A DNA stretch of 64,000 bases from Pelomonas sp965229315 (GTDB taxonomy: Bacteria; Pseudomonadota; Gammaproteobacteria; Burkholderiales; Burkholderiaceae_C): the NCBI RefSeq assembly GCF_965229315.1, contig NZ_CBDDJA010000002.1, positions 2,666,001 through 2,730,000 on the forward strand. The letters run 5' to 3'. The notes beneath the pieces were generated by a model, which searched no databases, had not been told where the DNA came from, and saw only the letters and a list, made by a program, of their open reading frames with translations. Numbering within the stretch: position 1 is the first letter of the stretch; every line of letters starts with the position of its first letter. Shown here piece by piece: positions 33,849 through 41,719 of this stretch. Position numbers and translations under genes: made by a program.

Positions 33849-34226
33849 TCAGTGCACCAGGCCGATCCACTCGCCGGCGGACTGGTACGCCTGGAACAGA
33901 TCCAGCGCCAGATCGCGCAGCCCGGGATGGCTGCTGCCGTGGCCCTCGGCCAGGCACTCGTAGGCATAGCGCCGGTCGTAGAGCATGCGCGTGGGGTTCA
34001 GCGGCAGGCCGGCGTCGGCCATCAGCTGGCCGAAGCGCAGCAGGTCGCGCGAGTTGACCGGGCCGCTGGCCGCGCCAGCGACGGTCAGGCCCAGCGCACG
34101 GATGTCGCCCAGGTGCACGCCGGCCGCGATCCTCAGCCCCGTGTCGCGCTGCAGCGCGTGGCCGGGGTCGCCGAGGCCGCGGGGCTCGTCGACGGGGACG
34201 GGGATCAGGTGCAGCGGGATCAGCAT
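33849..34226 (-). CDS. Hypothetical protein, 125 residues
   Basis: Not recognised. Begins MLIPLHLIPVPVDEPRGLG, contains LRIAAGVHLGDIRALGLTVAG, a probable helix SRDLLRFGQLMADAGL and ends LALDLFQAYQSAGEWIGLVH. No signal peptide, cysteine motif or membrane segment. Coding character is supported by third-position GC and the absence of a better frame. Confidence 0.6.
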   Translation of the reverse strand: MLIPLHLIPVPVDEPRGLGDPGHALQRDTGLRIAAGVHLGDIRALGLTVAGAASGPVNSRDLLRFGQLMADAGLPLNPTRMLYDRRYAYECLAEGHGSSHPGLRDLALDLFQAYQSAGEWIGLVH

Positions 34227-34342
34227 GGCGGGCCTCGGAACAGACTGGGCGTGTGGACCGCATGGTGCCCGCCACCTCGGCACCGCGATGCCCGGATAAA
34301 GCCCGAAAAGCCCTGCCTAAACGCCGCTGATGAACTTCAAGT

Positions 34343-35143
34343 TCAGCAGAACTGCAAATCGACGTCGCCGTGCGCGTACAGCACCACGCCCGTGTCCGTC
34401 TGCGTCAGGCGATGGCCGGTGCCGGCCGGCGCGAGCTGGTAGTCGCCGGCCTGCAGCAGCACGTCGTCCAGGAACAGCTCGCCCTGCACCATCAGGCATT
34501 CCTCGTCATGGCCATGGCTGTGGTGGGGCACGCTGGCACCGGCGTCGGCGCGGTACAGCAGCGCGGCCTGGCCTTGGCCGGCCCACAGCACGCGGCGGCG
34601 GATGCCGGGCGCGAACTCGGGCCAGCCGGCCTCGGCGTCACGCACCAGCGTCCGCTCGACAGCCTGTCCTTCTGCCTCGCGGACGAAGACGTGGGCCCCG
34701 TCGCGGCTCGTCAGCACGGCCGCCGTGCCAGCCGGCAGCAGCAGGAAGTCACGCAAGCCGAGCAGGTCGGCGTTGACATCGGCCGCACCGCGCATGACCA
34801 GGAACTCCCGCGCACCGCCTGCCGGCAACGGCAGCCGGGCGCCGGCCTGCAGCTCGATGACGCAGGCCGCACGCGGCTCGCCAGGGCGCAACGCGCGGCC
34901 GGCCGGCGCGCGGTAGAGCCAGCGCTGCAGCACGCCGTCGGCCACGGGCTCCGCGAAGGTGGTGCGGCGGCGCATGGTGACCATGCCGTGTTCGGCGTTC
35001 AATGAGCGGCTCAGGCGCGCGCCCAATCGCTCGCCGAGCTGGTGCGGCGCGGCCGAGGCTTCCCAGGCACGCGCAAAGGGCTCGCTGAGCAGCGGCGAAA
35101 GGTCGTCGTCGGCAGACTCGGGGATATGGGGCATCGTCGTCAT
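34343..35143 (-). CDS. Cupin-domain protein, putative ChrR-type partner of the ECF sigma factor
   Basis: A 266-residue protein with two cupin-like barrels: about residues 70-150 (VIELQAGARLPLPAGG...EFLVMRGAADV) and about 180-262, the latter with likely metal ligands in VPHHSHGHDEECLMVQGELFLDD. It lies directly downstream of an ECF sigma gene, as the ChrR anti-sigma factors do, but the N-terminal zinc anti-sigma motif (HxxxCxxC) is absent. ATG 35143 has GAGAGG seven bases upstream; a GTG at 35158 would overlap the sigma gene by four bases. A perfect dyad TGAACTT-C-AAGTTCA (34331-34345) overlaps the stop codon. Confidence 0.78.
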   Translation of the reverse strand: MTTMPHIPESADDDLSPLLSEPFARAWEASAAPHQLGERLGARLSRSLNAEHGMVTMRRRTTFAEPVADGVLQRWLYRAPAGRALRPGEPRAACVIELQAGARLPLPAGGAREFLVMRGAADVNADLLGLRDFLLLPAGTAAVLTSRDGAHVFVREAEGQAVERTLVRDAEAGWPEFAPGIRRRVLWAGQGQAALLYRADAGASVPHHSHGHDEECLMVQGELFLDDVLLQAGDYQLAPAGTGHRLTQTDTGVVLYAHGDVDLQFC

Positions 35144-35154
35144 CGTGGCGCCTC

Positions 35155-35886
35155 TCACGCCGAAAGCATCCGGGCACCGCTGCCGCCCAAGGCCTCACGC
35201 AGCGTGATCAGCGCGCGGCGAATCTGCGATTTGACCGTACCCAGCGGCAGGCTGGTCTGGCTGGCGATTTCTTCATGGGACAGACCGCTGAAGAAAGCCA
35301 GCGCAACCAGTTGGCGCGGCTGCGGCTTCAGCAGCAGCAGCGCGCGGTGCAACTCCGCATGGCCCTGGGCGACGGCCAGCAGGTCGTCACCCGAGTCGGC
35401 GGACTGCGCCGACTGGTAGATGGAGCCGGGCGCGGTGTCCTCGTCCAGCACTTCATGCTGGAAGCGCGTCTCGCGGCGGATGGCGTCGATGGCACGCGAG
35501 CGGGCCATGCCCAGCAGCCATGTCAGCGGCCGGCCGCGCGCGGGGTCGAAGCGCGGCGCCTGGCGCCAGACCTGGAAATACACCTCCTCCGCCACCTCCT
35601 CGGCCAGCGCCGCGCGCCGCACCAGGCGCAACACCAGGCCGTACACGCGCGACAGCGTCGCGTCGTACATCGCCATCAGCGCGCGCTGGTCGTGGTTGAC
35701 GATGCCGGCGATCCAGGCTTCGAGCTGGGCGTCGTCCAGCGGCTTGCAGCCGGGCCGCACGCTCTCCTCGACGAAGACGGGGTCGACCTCCTGGCCTTGC
35801 GCGTCGGGCAGTTCGACTTCGGTGTCGAACAGCAGCGCAGCGTCCGCGGCCTCGTCGGGAGCTTGCGTCTCATGCGGCAGTGTCAT
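35155..35886 (-). CDS. ECF-family RNA polymerase sigma factor
   Basis: A 243-residue sigma-70 family factor. An acidic extension of about 50 residues precedes region 2 (DQRALMAMYDATLSRVYGLVLRL, then AEEVAEEVYFQVWRQAPRFD), and region 4 holds LLLLKPQPRQLVALAFFSGL with helix-turn-helix SHEEIASQTSLPLGTVKSQIRRAL. SigK/ECF11-like in arrangement. ATG 35886 follows GAGGAGACCCC. Co-transcribed with the cupin gene 12 bases downstream, its probable regulator. Expected to answer oxidative or photooxidative stress by analogy with ChrR systems; inference. Confidence 0.92.
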   Translation of the reverse strand: MTLPHETQAPDEAADAALLFDTEVELPDAQGQEVDPVFVEESVRPGCKPLDDAQLEAWIAGIVNHDQRALMAMYDATLSRVYGLVLRLVRRAALAEEVAEEVYFQVWRQAPRFDPARGRPLTWLLGMARSRAIDAIRRETRFQHEVLDEDTAPGSIYQSAQSADSGDDLLAVAQGHAELHRALLLLKPQPRQLVALAFFSGLSHEEIASQTSLPLGTVKSQIRRALITLREALGGSGARMLSA

Positions 35887-36249
35887 GGGGTCTCCTCGGG
35901 GCTCTCGGGCGCCAGATGATCGGGCGCGGACGGGTTGGCGCGAGTGCAGGGCAATGCACGCTCCCGACAGCTGCCGCGTCCGATGCTCATGGCGTCAACC
36001 CCTGCAAAAACTGTGCTGCATGTCCTGGATGCATGGTTCGAGCAACGGCGTCCTTGTTCACTGCGCATGCGAGATCATGGATGCTCTACGCGGCGCGTTT
36101 GTTTCCGGATGCATACGCATTTACCGCAAGCGGGCGCATCGCCTGCCCCATCACCGTAAAAAAGGTCAAAGGGCACACCTGCCGCTACCGCCGCGTTCGC
36201 GGGAGGGACCTTAGCATCTGCCCCGATCCCCAGGGCGTATTCCCTTCAC
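35887..36249. other. Divergent intergenic region, sigma factor / SRPBCC
   Basis: 363 bases without a convincing gene. Noticeably lower GC near 36000-36180. GGATGC occurs three times (36027, 36079, 36107), twice as GGATGCAT, and TTGACG (minus, 35993-35998) is a lone -35-like box. The divergent promoters presumably lie here; no -10/-35 pair is convincing. Confidence 0.4.
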
Positions 36250-36732
36250 ATGTCCCAGAACGCGTACTTCGACCTTGTCAGCCATTGGCGGCTGGATGCT
36301 GCCGTGCCTCGGGTCTGGCAGGCGATCATCCAGACCGAGCACTGGCCGCGCTGGTGGCCGGGTGTCGAGGGCGTGCGCCGCCTGAGCGACGGCGACGCCC
36401 AGGGCGTGGGCCGCCAGCAGCAGATCAGCTTCCGCACGGGGCTGGGATATCGGCTGCAACTGGTGCTGGAAGTGACCGAGGTGCTGCGCGAGGAGCGCCT
36501 GCGCGCCCGCGCGGCCGGCACGCTGGCCGGGGAAGGCATCTGGCTGCTGCACCAGGCGCTGCCCGAGGCGGGCGGGCACACGGACGTCACCTTCGTCTGG
36601 CGCGTGACGCTGCCGCCGGGCATCCTGCGCTGGACGGCGCCGCTGCTGGCGCCGCTGTTCCGCTGGAACCACAAGCGGGTGATGCGCGCCGGGCGGCTGG
36701 GGTTGGTCCGCTACCTGGGGCTGGCGGCTTGA
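36250..36732 (+). CDS. SRPBCC (START-like) family protein
   Basis: A 160-residue helix-grip protein that could bind a small hydrophobic ligand. Landmarks: YFDLVSHWRLDAAVPRVWQA, TEHWPRWWPGVEGVRRLSDG, then QISFRTGLGYRLQLVLEVTEV and a C-terminal helix WNHKRVMRAGRLGLVRYLG. Polyketide-cyclase-like by pattern; ligand unknown. Divergent from the ECF sigma gene and convergent with dcd (22 bases). Confidence 0.85.
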   Translation: MSQNAYFDLVSHWRLDAAVPRVWQAIIQTEHWPRWWPGVEGVRRLSDGDAQGVGRQQQISFRTGLGYRLQLVLEVTEVLREERLRARAAGTLAGEGIWLLHQALPEAGGHTDVTFVWRVTLPPGILRWTAPLLAPLFRWNHKRVMRAGRLGLVRYLGLAA

Positions 36733-36754
36733 GCCGGCCGGCGCGCTCACGCTC

Positions 36755-37321
36755 TCAGGCCTTCGGCAACGTCACCCCGACCTGCCCCTGGTACTTGCCG
36801 CCGCGGTCCTTGTAGCTGACCTCGCAGACCTCGTCGCTCTCGAAGAACAGCACCTGCGCGCAGCCCTCGCCCGCATAGATCTTGGCCGGCAGCGGCGTGG
36901 TGTTGCTGAACTCCAGCGTCACATAGCCTTCCCATTCGGGCTCGAACGGCGTCACGTTGACGATGATGCCGCAGCGGGCGTAGGTGCTCTTGCCCAGGCA
37001 GATGGTCAGCACGTTGCGCGGGATGCGGAAGTACTCCACCGTGCGGGCCAGCGCGAAGCTGTTGGGCGGGATGATGCAGACATCCTTGTGGATGTCCACG
37101 AAGCTGTTCTCGTCGAAGTTCTTCGGGTCCACCACCGTGCTGTGGATGTTGGTGAAGACCTTGAACTCGGGCGCGCAGCGGATGTCGTAGCCGTAGCTGC
37201 TGGTGCCGTAGCTGATGATCTTGCGGCCGTCCTGCTCGCGCACCTGGCCGGGCTCGAAGGGCTCGATCATGCCGTGCTGCTCGCACATGCGGCGTATCCA
37301 CTTATCGCTCTTGATGCTCAT
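36755..37321 (-). CDS. dcd: dCTP deaminase
   Basis: Deaminates dCTP to dUTP, feeding dTTP synthesis. The 188 residues match the trimeric bacterial enzyme throughout: MSIKSDKWIRRMCEQHGMIEPF, ISYGTSSYGYDIRC, VCIIPPNSFALARTVEYFRIP, catalytic glutamate in NVTPFEPEWEGYVTLE, and GEGCAQVLFFES. Length is standard. ATG 37321. Its upstream neighbour is lapD, 61 bases away in the same direction. Confidence 0.97.
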   Translation of the reverse strand: MSIKSDKWIRRMCEQHGMIEPFEPGQVREQDGRKIISYGTSSYGYDIRCAPEFKVFTNIHSTVVDPKNFDENSFVDIHKDVCIIPPNSFALARTVEYFRIPRNVLTICLGKSTYARCGIIVNVTPFEPEWEGYVTLEFSNTTPLPAKIYAGEGCAQVLFFESDEVCEVSYKDRGGKYQGQVGVTLPKA

Positions 37322-37382
37322 TGCGCGCTCTGCGTCCTGGTCTGCTTCGGTGCGTATTCTGGCGCCAAGGCGGGGTCGCCTC

Positions 37383-39311
37383 TCACGCCGCGCCCATGCT
37401 CGCCGTCACCCAGGGGCCCGTGAGGCCGTCCAGCTCGCAGTCCCACAGCGCCTGCGCGTCCATCGCCTCGACGACGCCTTCGCCGTAGACCTTCAGCGCC
37501 AGGCTGCGCAGCATGATGACCATGCCCCGCACGAACGCCGCGCGGCCGGCCTCGCCCGCCACGCCCAGCAGCACGGAGGCGTCCAGCTTCACGTAGTCCA
37601 GCCCGGCCTGGTACAGCCGCTCCACCTGCGCCAATCCGGCGCCCGCATGCTCCAGGCCCAGCTTGACGCCCAGCGGGCGCAACTGCCGCCCCAGCTCCAG
37701 CAGCCGCTCGAAGTGCTCGGTCGCCGCCGCCTCGGCCAGGTCCAGCAGCAGCGAGCGCGCGGCGTGCGGCGAGTGGTGGGCCAGGATGTCGCGCAGCGCC
37801 GGCAGGAAGCTGCCGTCGGCCAGCGATGCCGGCGCGATGTTGATGCAGCGCGCCCGGCCGTCCGCCGAGATGGCGTTGAGCGCCAGGCCCACGGCGAACA
37901 GGTCGACCTGGGCCGTCAGGCGCGAGCGCACGGCCAGCGGCAGCCAGGTCGCGGCGGGCAGGAAGGCCTCGTCCAGCTGCAGCTGCAGCGGGCACTCCAG
38001 GTGCAGCAGGCGGCCGGCGCGGTCCCGCACCGGGAACTCGGCGAGGCGGCCGCGGCGCTTGGCGACGGCATCCTGCAACTGCGCCCGCCACAGGCCTTCG
38101 CCCTGTTCGCGGCCCACGCCGGGGTCGGCCACCATCTCGACGACGAAACCGCCGCGCGCTTCGCCCAGGTGCTCGGCGCGGGCCAGCGCGGCGTCCGCCT
38201 CGCCCAGCCAGACACTGCCGGGCCGGTCGCGCGGCAGCTCGACAGCCCCCAGCGCGACCTGCACGCCCGGCCCGAACGCCGGCAGGCTGGCGCGCAGCGC
38301 GTCGGCCAGCGCGTGCGCCGTTTCGGCGGCCACGCCCTCGGCGGGCAACCACAGCGCGAAGTCGCCGCCGTTCAGGCGGCCGACGCGGCAGCCGGGCACG
38401 GAGGCCGGGTAGGTCTGCAGCGCGGCCACGAGCGTCAGCAGCACGTCGTCCACGCCGGCGCGACCCAGGCTCGCGTTCAGGCCCGGCAGGTCGCGCAGGC
38501 GCACCAGCACCAGGCCGGCGATGACGGGGCCGTCGTCGCGCTGCAGCGCCGCATCCAGCTCGGCGAGGAAATGCTTGCGCGTGGACACGCCGGTCAGCGC
38601 GTCGTGGTGCACCTGCTCGCGCAGCACGAGCAACTGCCCGGCCTGCGCCTCGAACATGTCCTTGACCCGCTGCACCATCGCGTTCATCGCGCGCGTCAGC
38701 CGCTGCAGCTCGGGCACGCGCGGTTCGGCCACCTGGCCGTAGCTGCCCGACAGCACGCCCTCGGCCTGCGCCACGGCCGCGTCCAGCGGCCGGCGGATGC
38801 GCCTGAGGCCTGCCCACGCGGCCAGGGCCGCGACGACGCCGACGACCAGCAGCCAGGCCAGCAGCCGGCGCGATGCGCGCCAGAGCTCGTCATGCACATA
38901 GGTGGAATGGCTCTTCAGCTCCACGGCGCCGAGCGCGTTCCAGCCACTGGACAGCTGCGCCACGCCGGGCGGCGCGTCCACGGGCAAGAGGCCACGGAAC
39001 CACGCCGGCGCCTGGCCGGGCCGGGGCGGCTCGCTGCGTTCGAACAGCGTCTGGCCACCGGGCGCGCGCCAGCGCACGAACTCATAGGCCCCTGTGTCGA
39101 ACTGGGCCGACACGAGCAGCTTGATGAGTTCCTGGTCGCCCTGCTGCTGCGACAGCGCCAGCGCCAGCGACTGCGCGTTGTCGGCGTTCTTCAGCTCGAG
39201 CTGGGTCTGCATCAACTGCCGTGCCGACAGCGTGGACAAGCCGACCGCGCCCACCAGCGCCGCCAGCACCACGCCCAGCACCAGCCAGGCGATCTGCCGC
39301 ATCAAGGACAT
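37383..39311 (-). CDS. lapD: LapD-like c-di-GMP receptor with degenerate GGDEF and EAL domains
   Basis: A 642-residue inner-membrane signalling protein. N-terminal helix (IAWLVLGVVLAALVGAVGL), a periplasmic LapD/MoxY-type domain (about 30-150), a second helix (LLAWLLVVGVVAALAAWAGL), HAMP, then GGDEF and EAL domains. GGDEF has become NGGDFAL and EAL is LECPL; the DDFG catalytic element of phosphodiesterases reads LEHAGAG, so neither domain should be catalytic. In Pseudomonas LapD binds c-di-GMP through its dead EAL domain and sequesters the protease LapG in the periplasm; the lapG gene lies 24 bases upstream in the same direction. The target adhesin is not in this window. Confidence 0.87.
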   Translation of the reverse strand: MSLMRQIAWLVLGVVLAALVGAVGLSTLSARQLMQTQLELKNADNAQSLALALSQQQGDQELIKLLVSAQFDTGAYEFVRWRAPGGQTLFERSEPPRPGQAPAWFRGLLPVDAPPGVAQLSSGWNALGAVELKSHSTYVHDELWRASRRLLAWLLVVGVVAALAAWAGLRRIRRPLDAAVAQAEGVLSGSYGQVAEPRVPELQRLTRAMNAMVQRVKDMFEAQAGQLLVLREQVHHDALTGVSTRKHFLAELDAALQRDDGPVIAGLVLVRLRDLPGLNASLGRAGVDDVLLTLVAALQTYPASVPGCRVGRLNGGDFALWLPAEGVAAETAHALADALRASLPAFGPGVQVALGAVELPRDRPGSVWLGEADAALARAEHLGEARGGFVVEMVADPGVGREQGEGLWRAQLQDAVAKRRGRLAEFPVRDRAGRLLHLECPLQLQLDEAFLPAATWLPLAVRSRLTAQVDLFAVGLALNAISADGRARCINIAPASLADGSFLPALRDILAHHSPHAARSLLLDLAEAAATEHFERLLELGRQLRPLGVKLGLEHAGAGLAQVERLYQAGLDYVKLDASVLLGVAGEAGRAAFVRGMVIMLRSLALKVYGEGVVEAMDAQALWDCELDGLTGPWVTASMGAA

Positions 39312-39335
39312 GTCTCATCCCTCATTCCAACGTCC

Positions 39336-39983
39336 TCACAAGAACCCTTCAGCCTTCACCTTGGCCACCAGCTCGCGCCACAGCGACAGGCGCGCCAGCG
39401 GGTCGCCCGCCGTGACCGGACCGACGCCCTGCCACAGGCCTTCCGTGTTGAAGCTGAACACCGGCGTCAGGTCCGACCGCTGTGACGCGGGCAGCACCTC
39501 GGGCCGCAGGTTGTCCAGGATCAGCGGCTCCGCCCCCGGCTGGGCATAGTAGGCCAGCACCATGTGCGCGAGGGACTGGCCCGACTGCCGCGCGCGCACG
39601 TAGACCATGCGCAGTTTGGCCATGGGCACGCCCGAGGCGGCCAGGCTGAAGTACTTGCCGATGGCGTAGTCCTCGCAGTCACCGGCGCGCTTTTCCAGGC
39701 TCTCCAGCGGCGTGGCCCAGTAGTCAGGCACGCCCCAGGTGACGATGTCTTCCCTGAACACCAGGCGCTTGTTGAAGAAGTCGTTGACGTCCTTGAGCCG
39801 CGCCAGCTCGTCCTGCGTGCTGCTGCGCTCGATCAGCTGCACCAGCGCCTGGGCCTGCTCGGCCACGCGCGGCCCGCGGGCGGCGGCCACTTCCAGCACA
39901 CGGCCGGCGTCATAGGCGGCCAGCGCCACCCAAGGCAGCGCCAGCAGGGCGAGCCACCCCCAACGACGCAGGCAGGTGACCAA
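39336..39983 (-). CDS. lapG: LapG-like periplasmic transglutaminase-type cysteine protease
   Basis: Cleaves the N-terminus of a large surface adhesin to release the cell from a biofilm when c-di-GMP is low. The catalytic triad is visible: Cys in RAGDCEDYAIGKYF, His in SLAHMVLAYY, Asp in LILDNLRP. A signal/anchor WLALLALPWVALAA precedes DAGRVLEV. The start is uncertain: the only ATG-free options are TTG 39983 (215 residues, used here) and GTG 40091, which would lie inside the divergent HDOD gene. Upstream of lapD by 24 bases; the pair forms the LapG-LapD switch. Confidence 0.87.
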   Translation of the reverse strand: MVTCLRRWGWLALLALPWVALAAYDAGRVLEVAAARGPRVAEQAQALVQLIERSSTQDELARLKDVNDFFNKRLVFREDIVTWGVPDYWATPLESLEKRAGDCEDYAIGKYFSLAASGVPMAKLRMVYVRARQSGQSLAHMVLAYYAQPGAEPLILDNLRPEVLPASQRSDLTPVFSFNTEGLWQGVGPVTAGDPLARLSLWRELVAKVKAEGFL

Positions 39984-40072
39984 CGCGTAACAGGATGGGG
40001 AAATCGGCAAGATTGACGGCGGTCTGCAGTTGATTTCACTGTACCTGCCGCCGGCCGCCCTAAGATTTTTGG

Positions 40073-40981
40073 ATGATGCAGAACCCGGCACCTTCCCACG
40101 CCACAGGCATTCCCGGCACTCGCAGCGAGCAGATCCGCGCCGACATCGAGCAATCGCGCCGCCGCGGTCCGCTTCAACACATCCTGATACCGCCCTGCCC
40201 CGAGCTGCTGGCGCAGCTGCAGCAGGCGATGAGCGCCGCGGAGCCGGACCTCAACCTCGTCGCCCGCATCGCCTCCAGCGACGTGGCCATGGCCGCCACG
40301 CTGCTGCGCATCGCCAACGGCCCGCTGTTCCGGCCCGTGGGCCTGCCCTGCACCACCGTCGGCCAGGCGATGAACCGCATCGGCCTGCGCGAGAGCGTGG
40401 CCGTCATGACCGGCTTCCTCGTGCAGAACGCCATCCCCGTCAACACGCCGCAGCTCGCACGCTTCTGGGAGCGCAGCGCCAAGCGCGCCATCGCGATGGC
40501 CACCATTGCGCAGCAGTTGCCGGGCCTGTCGGCGGACCTGGCCCACGGCTTCGGCCTGTTCCTGCATGTGGGCGTGCCGGTGCTGCTGCAGAGCGTGCGC
40601 GGCTACGCGTCGACGATGGTCGAGGCGGGCGCGCGCATCGACCGCCCCTACATCGCCACCGAGAACGCCAACCACAAGACCGACCACGCCGTCGTCGGCG
40701 CGCTGGTGGTGCGCGTGTGGAACCTGCCGCCGGCGCTGATGACCGCCATCCGGCTGCACCACGACTTCAACGCGCTGGGCCACGCCGACATCGAACCCGA
40801 GATCCACACGCTGGTCGCGGCCGGCCTCATCGCCGAGCACCTGATGCGCCGCCACGAAGGCCTGCCCGAGGACGCCGACTGGGCCGGCCACCATGGCGCG
40901 GCGATGGACTGGCTGCACATCGATGGCGAGGAGCTGGCCCTCTGGGAAGAGGCCGTGAACGCGCAGTTCGACGCTGCCTGA
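40073..40981 (+). CDS. HDOD-domain protein
   Basis: A 302-residue protein with one HDOD domain, a catalytically dead HD relative used in signalling. Landmarks: ILIPPCPELLAQLQQAM, LNLVARIASSDVAMAATLLRIANGPLF, VGQAMNRIGLRESVAVM and TAIRLHHDFNAL. No metal-binding HD pair. Two adjacent ATG codons start it. It is divergent from lapG; its start region overlaps the longest reading of lapG, so the promoters face each other closely. Involvement in c-di-GMP signalling is only suggested by location. Confidence 0.88.
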   Translation: MMQNPAPSHATGIPGTRSEQIRADIEQSRRRGPLQHILIPPCPELLAQLQQAMSAAEPDLNLVARIASSDVAMAATLLRIANGPLFRPVGLPCTTVGQAMNRIGLRESVAVMTGFLVQNAIPVNTPQLARFWERSAKRAIAMATIAQQLPGLSADLAHGFGLFLHVGVPVLLQSVRGYASTMVEAGARIDRPYIATENANHKTDHAVVGALVVRVWNLPPALMTAIRLHHDFNALGHADIEPEIHTLVAAGLIAEHLMRRHEGLPEDADWAGHHGAAMDWLHIDGEELALWEEAVNAQFDAA

Positions 40982-41041
40982 AATGCCCCTCGCCCCGTCA
41001 TGCCCCGCTGAACGCGGGTCGGCCCGGTCGGTCCCCCGAGG

Positions 41042-41119
41042 GGACGGCGATGCTCGCGGCGTCGAACCGCGAGCACATCGCCAGCGCGGGCCGGCTTGGG
41101 AGCGGCCCGGCGCTCGGCC
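41042..41119 (+). repeat. Dispersed intergenic hairpin repeat, copy 2
   Basis: Second copy of the repeat at 31375-31451, same orientation, between the HDOD gene and a hypothetical gene. Stem GGCGATG-CTCGCGG / CCGCGAGC-ACATCGCC and the identical 21-base GGGCCG...CGGCCC block. Arm changes between copies leave the main 8-bp stem intact. Confidence 0.75.
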
Positions 41120-41157
41120 TGCCAACCTCATGCACTGCCGCGAGGGGGCGAACTGAC

Positions 41158-41712
41158 ATGCGCGCCACCCGCCCTCGCCTGCTGATCGTCGCCGCCGTGG
41201 CCGTCGTCACGCTGGCGTCGCTGGGCTGGTGGATCTTCGGGCCGACCGGCTTCGTCGTGGAGCTGACGCAGCGCAGCTGGCGCATGGAGATCGAGGTCGA
41301 GCGGCTGCGGCTGGAGACCGGCACCGACTGGTGCGACGAGCTGCCCGAAGGCGCCAGCGGCGTCGTGCGCCGCACCATCACCGACCCGACCGGCCAGCAC
41401 GCCGGGCCGGCCGAACACTGCAAATATTCGGTGCTGGCCTGGCGGCGCAGCTGGATCGCGCGCGAGCAAGGCCTGGCAGGCACGCGCGTGGACTGGCCGC
41501 GGCCGCCGCTGCGCGTGGCGCCGCCGGGCGAGCCCGGCAGCGAGCGACTGGGCCGCCGCGAGGCCTACTACGAGCTGACGCTGCGCGACGGCGACGGTCA
41601 TGAATGGACCTGCCGCACCGACCTGGACCGCTGGAACCGCCTCAAGGTCGGGCAGCGATTCCGCCTGCCGGTGGACCGCTGGAGCACGGCCAACTGCGGC
41701 CTGCTCGGCTGA
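41158..41712 (+). CDS. Hypothetical membrane-anchored protein
   Basis: A 184-residue protein, not recognised. An N-terminal membrane anchor (LLIVAAVAVVTLASLGWWIF, about residues 8-27) is followed by a periplasmic domain with four cysteines (WCDEL, HCKYS, WTCRT, ANCGL), which could make two disulfides, and repeated charged beta segments (RMEIEVERLRLETG). ATG 41158 directly after the repeat. Convergent with the epimerase-like gene, seven bases apart. Confidence 0.75.
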   Translation: MRATRPRLLIVAAVAVVTLASLGWWIFGPTGFVVELTQRSWRMEIEVERLRLETGTDWCDELPEGASGVVRRTITDPTGQHAGPAEHCKYSVLAWRRSWIAREQGLAGTRVDWPRPPLRVAPPGEPGSERLGRREAYYELTLRDGDGHEWTCRTDLDRWNRLKVGQRFRLPVDRWSTANCGLLG

Positions 41713-41719
41713 GCGGCCG

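Noticed and set aside
34331..34345. Perfect dyad TGAACTT-C-AAGTTCA as an operator
   Set aside because: It overlaps the stop codon at a gene's 3' end with no promoter nearby; more likely incidental or part of a weak terminator.
36001..36120. Triple GGATGC as ECF sigma promoter array
   Set aside because: Spacing is irregular and no -10 partner was found.
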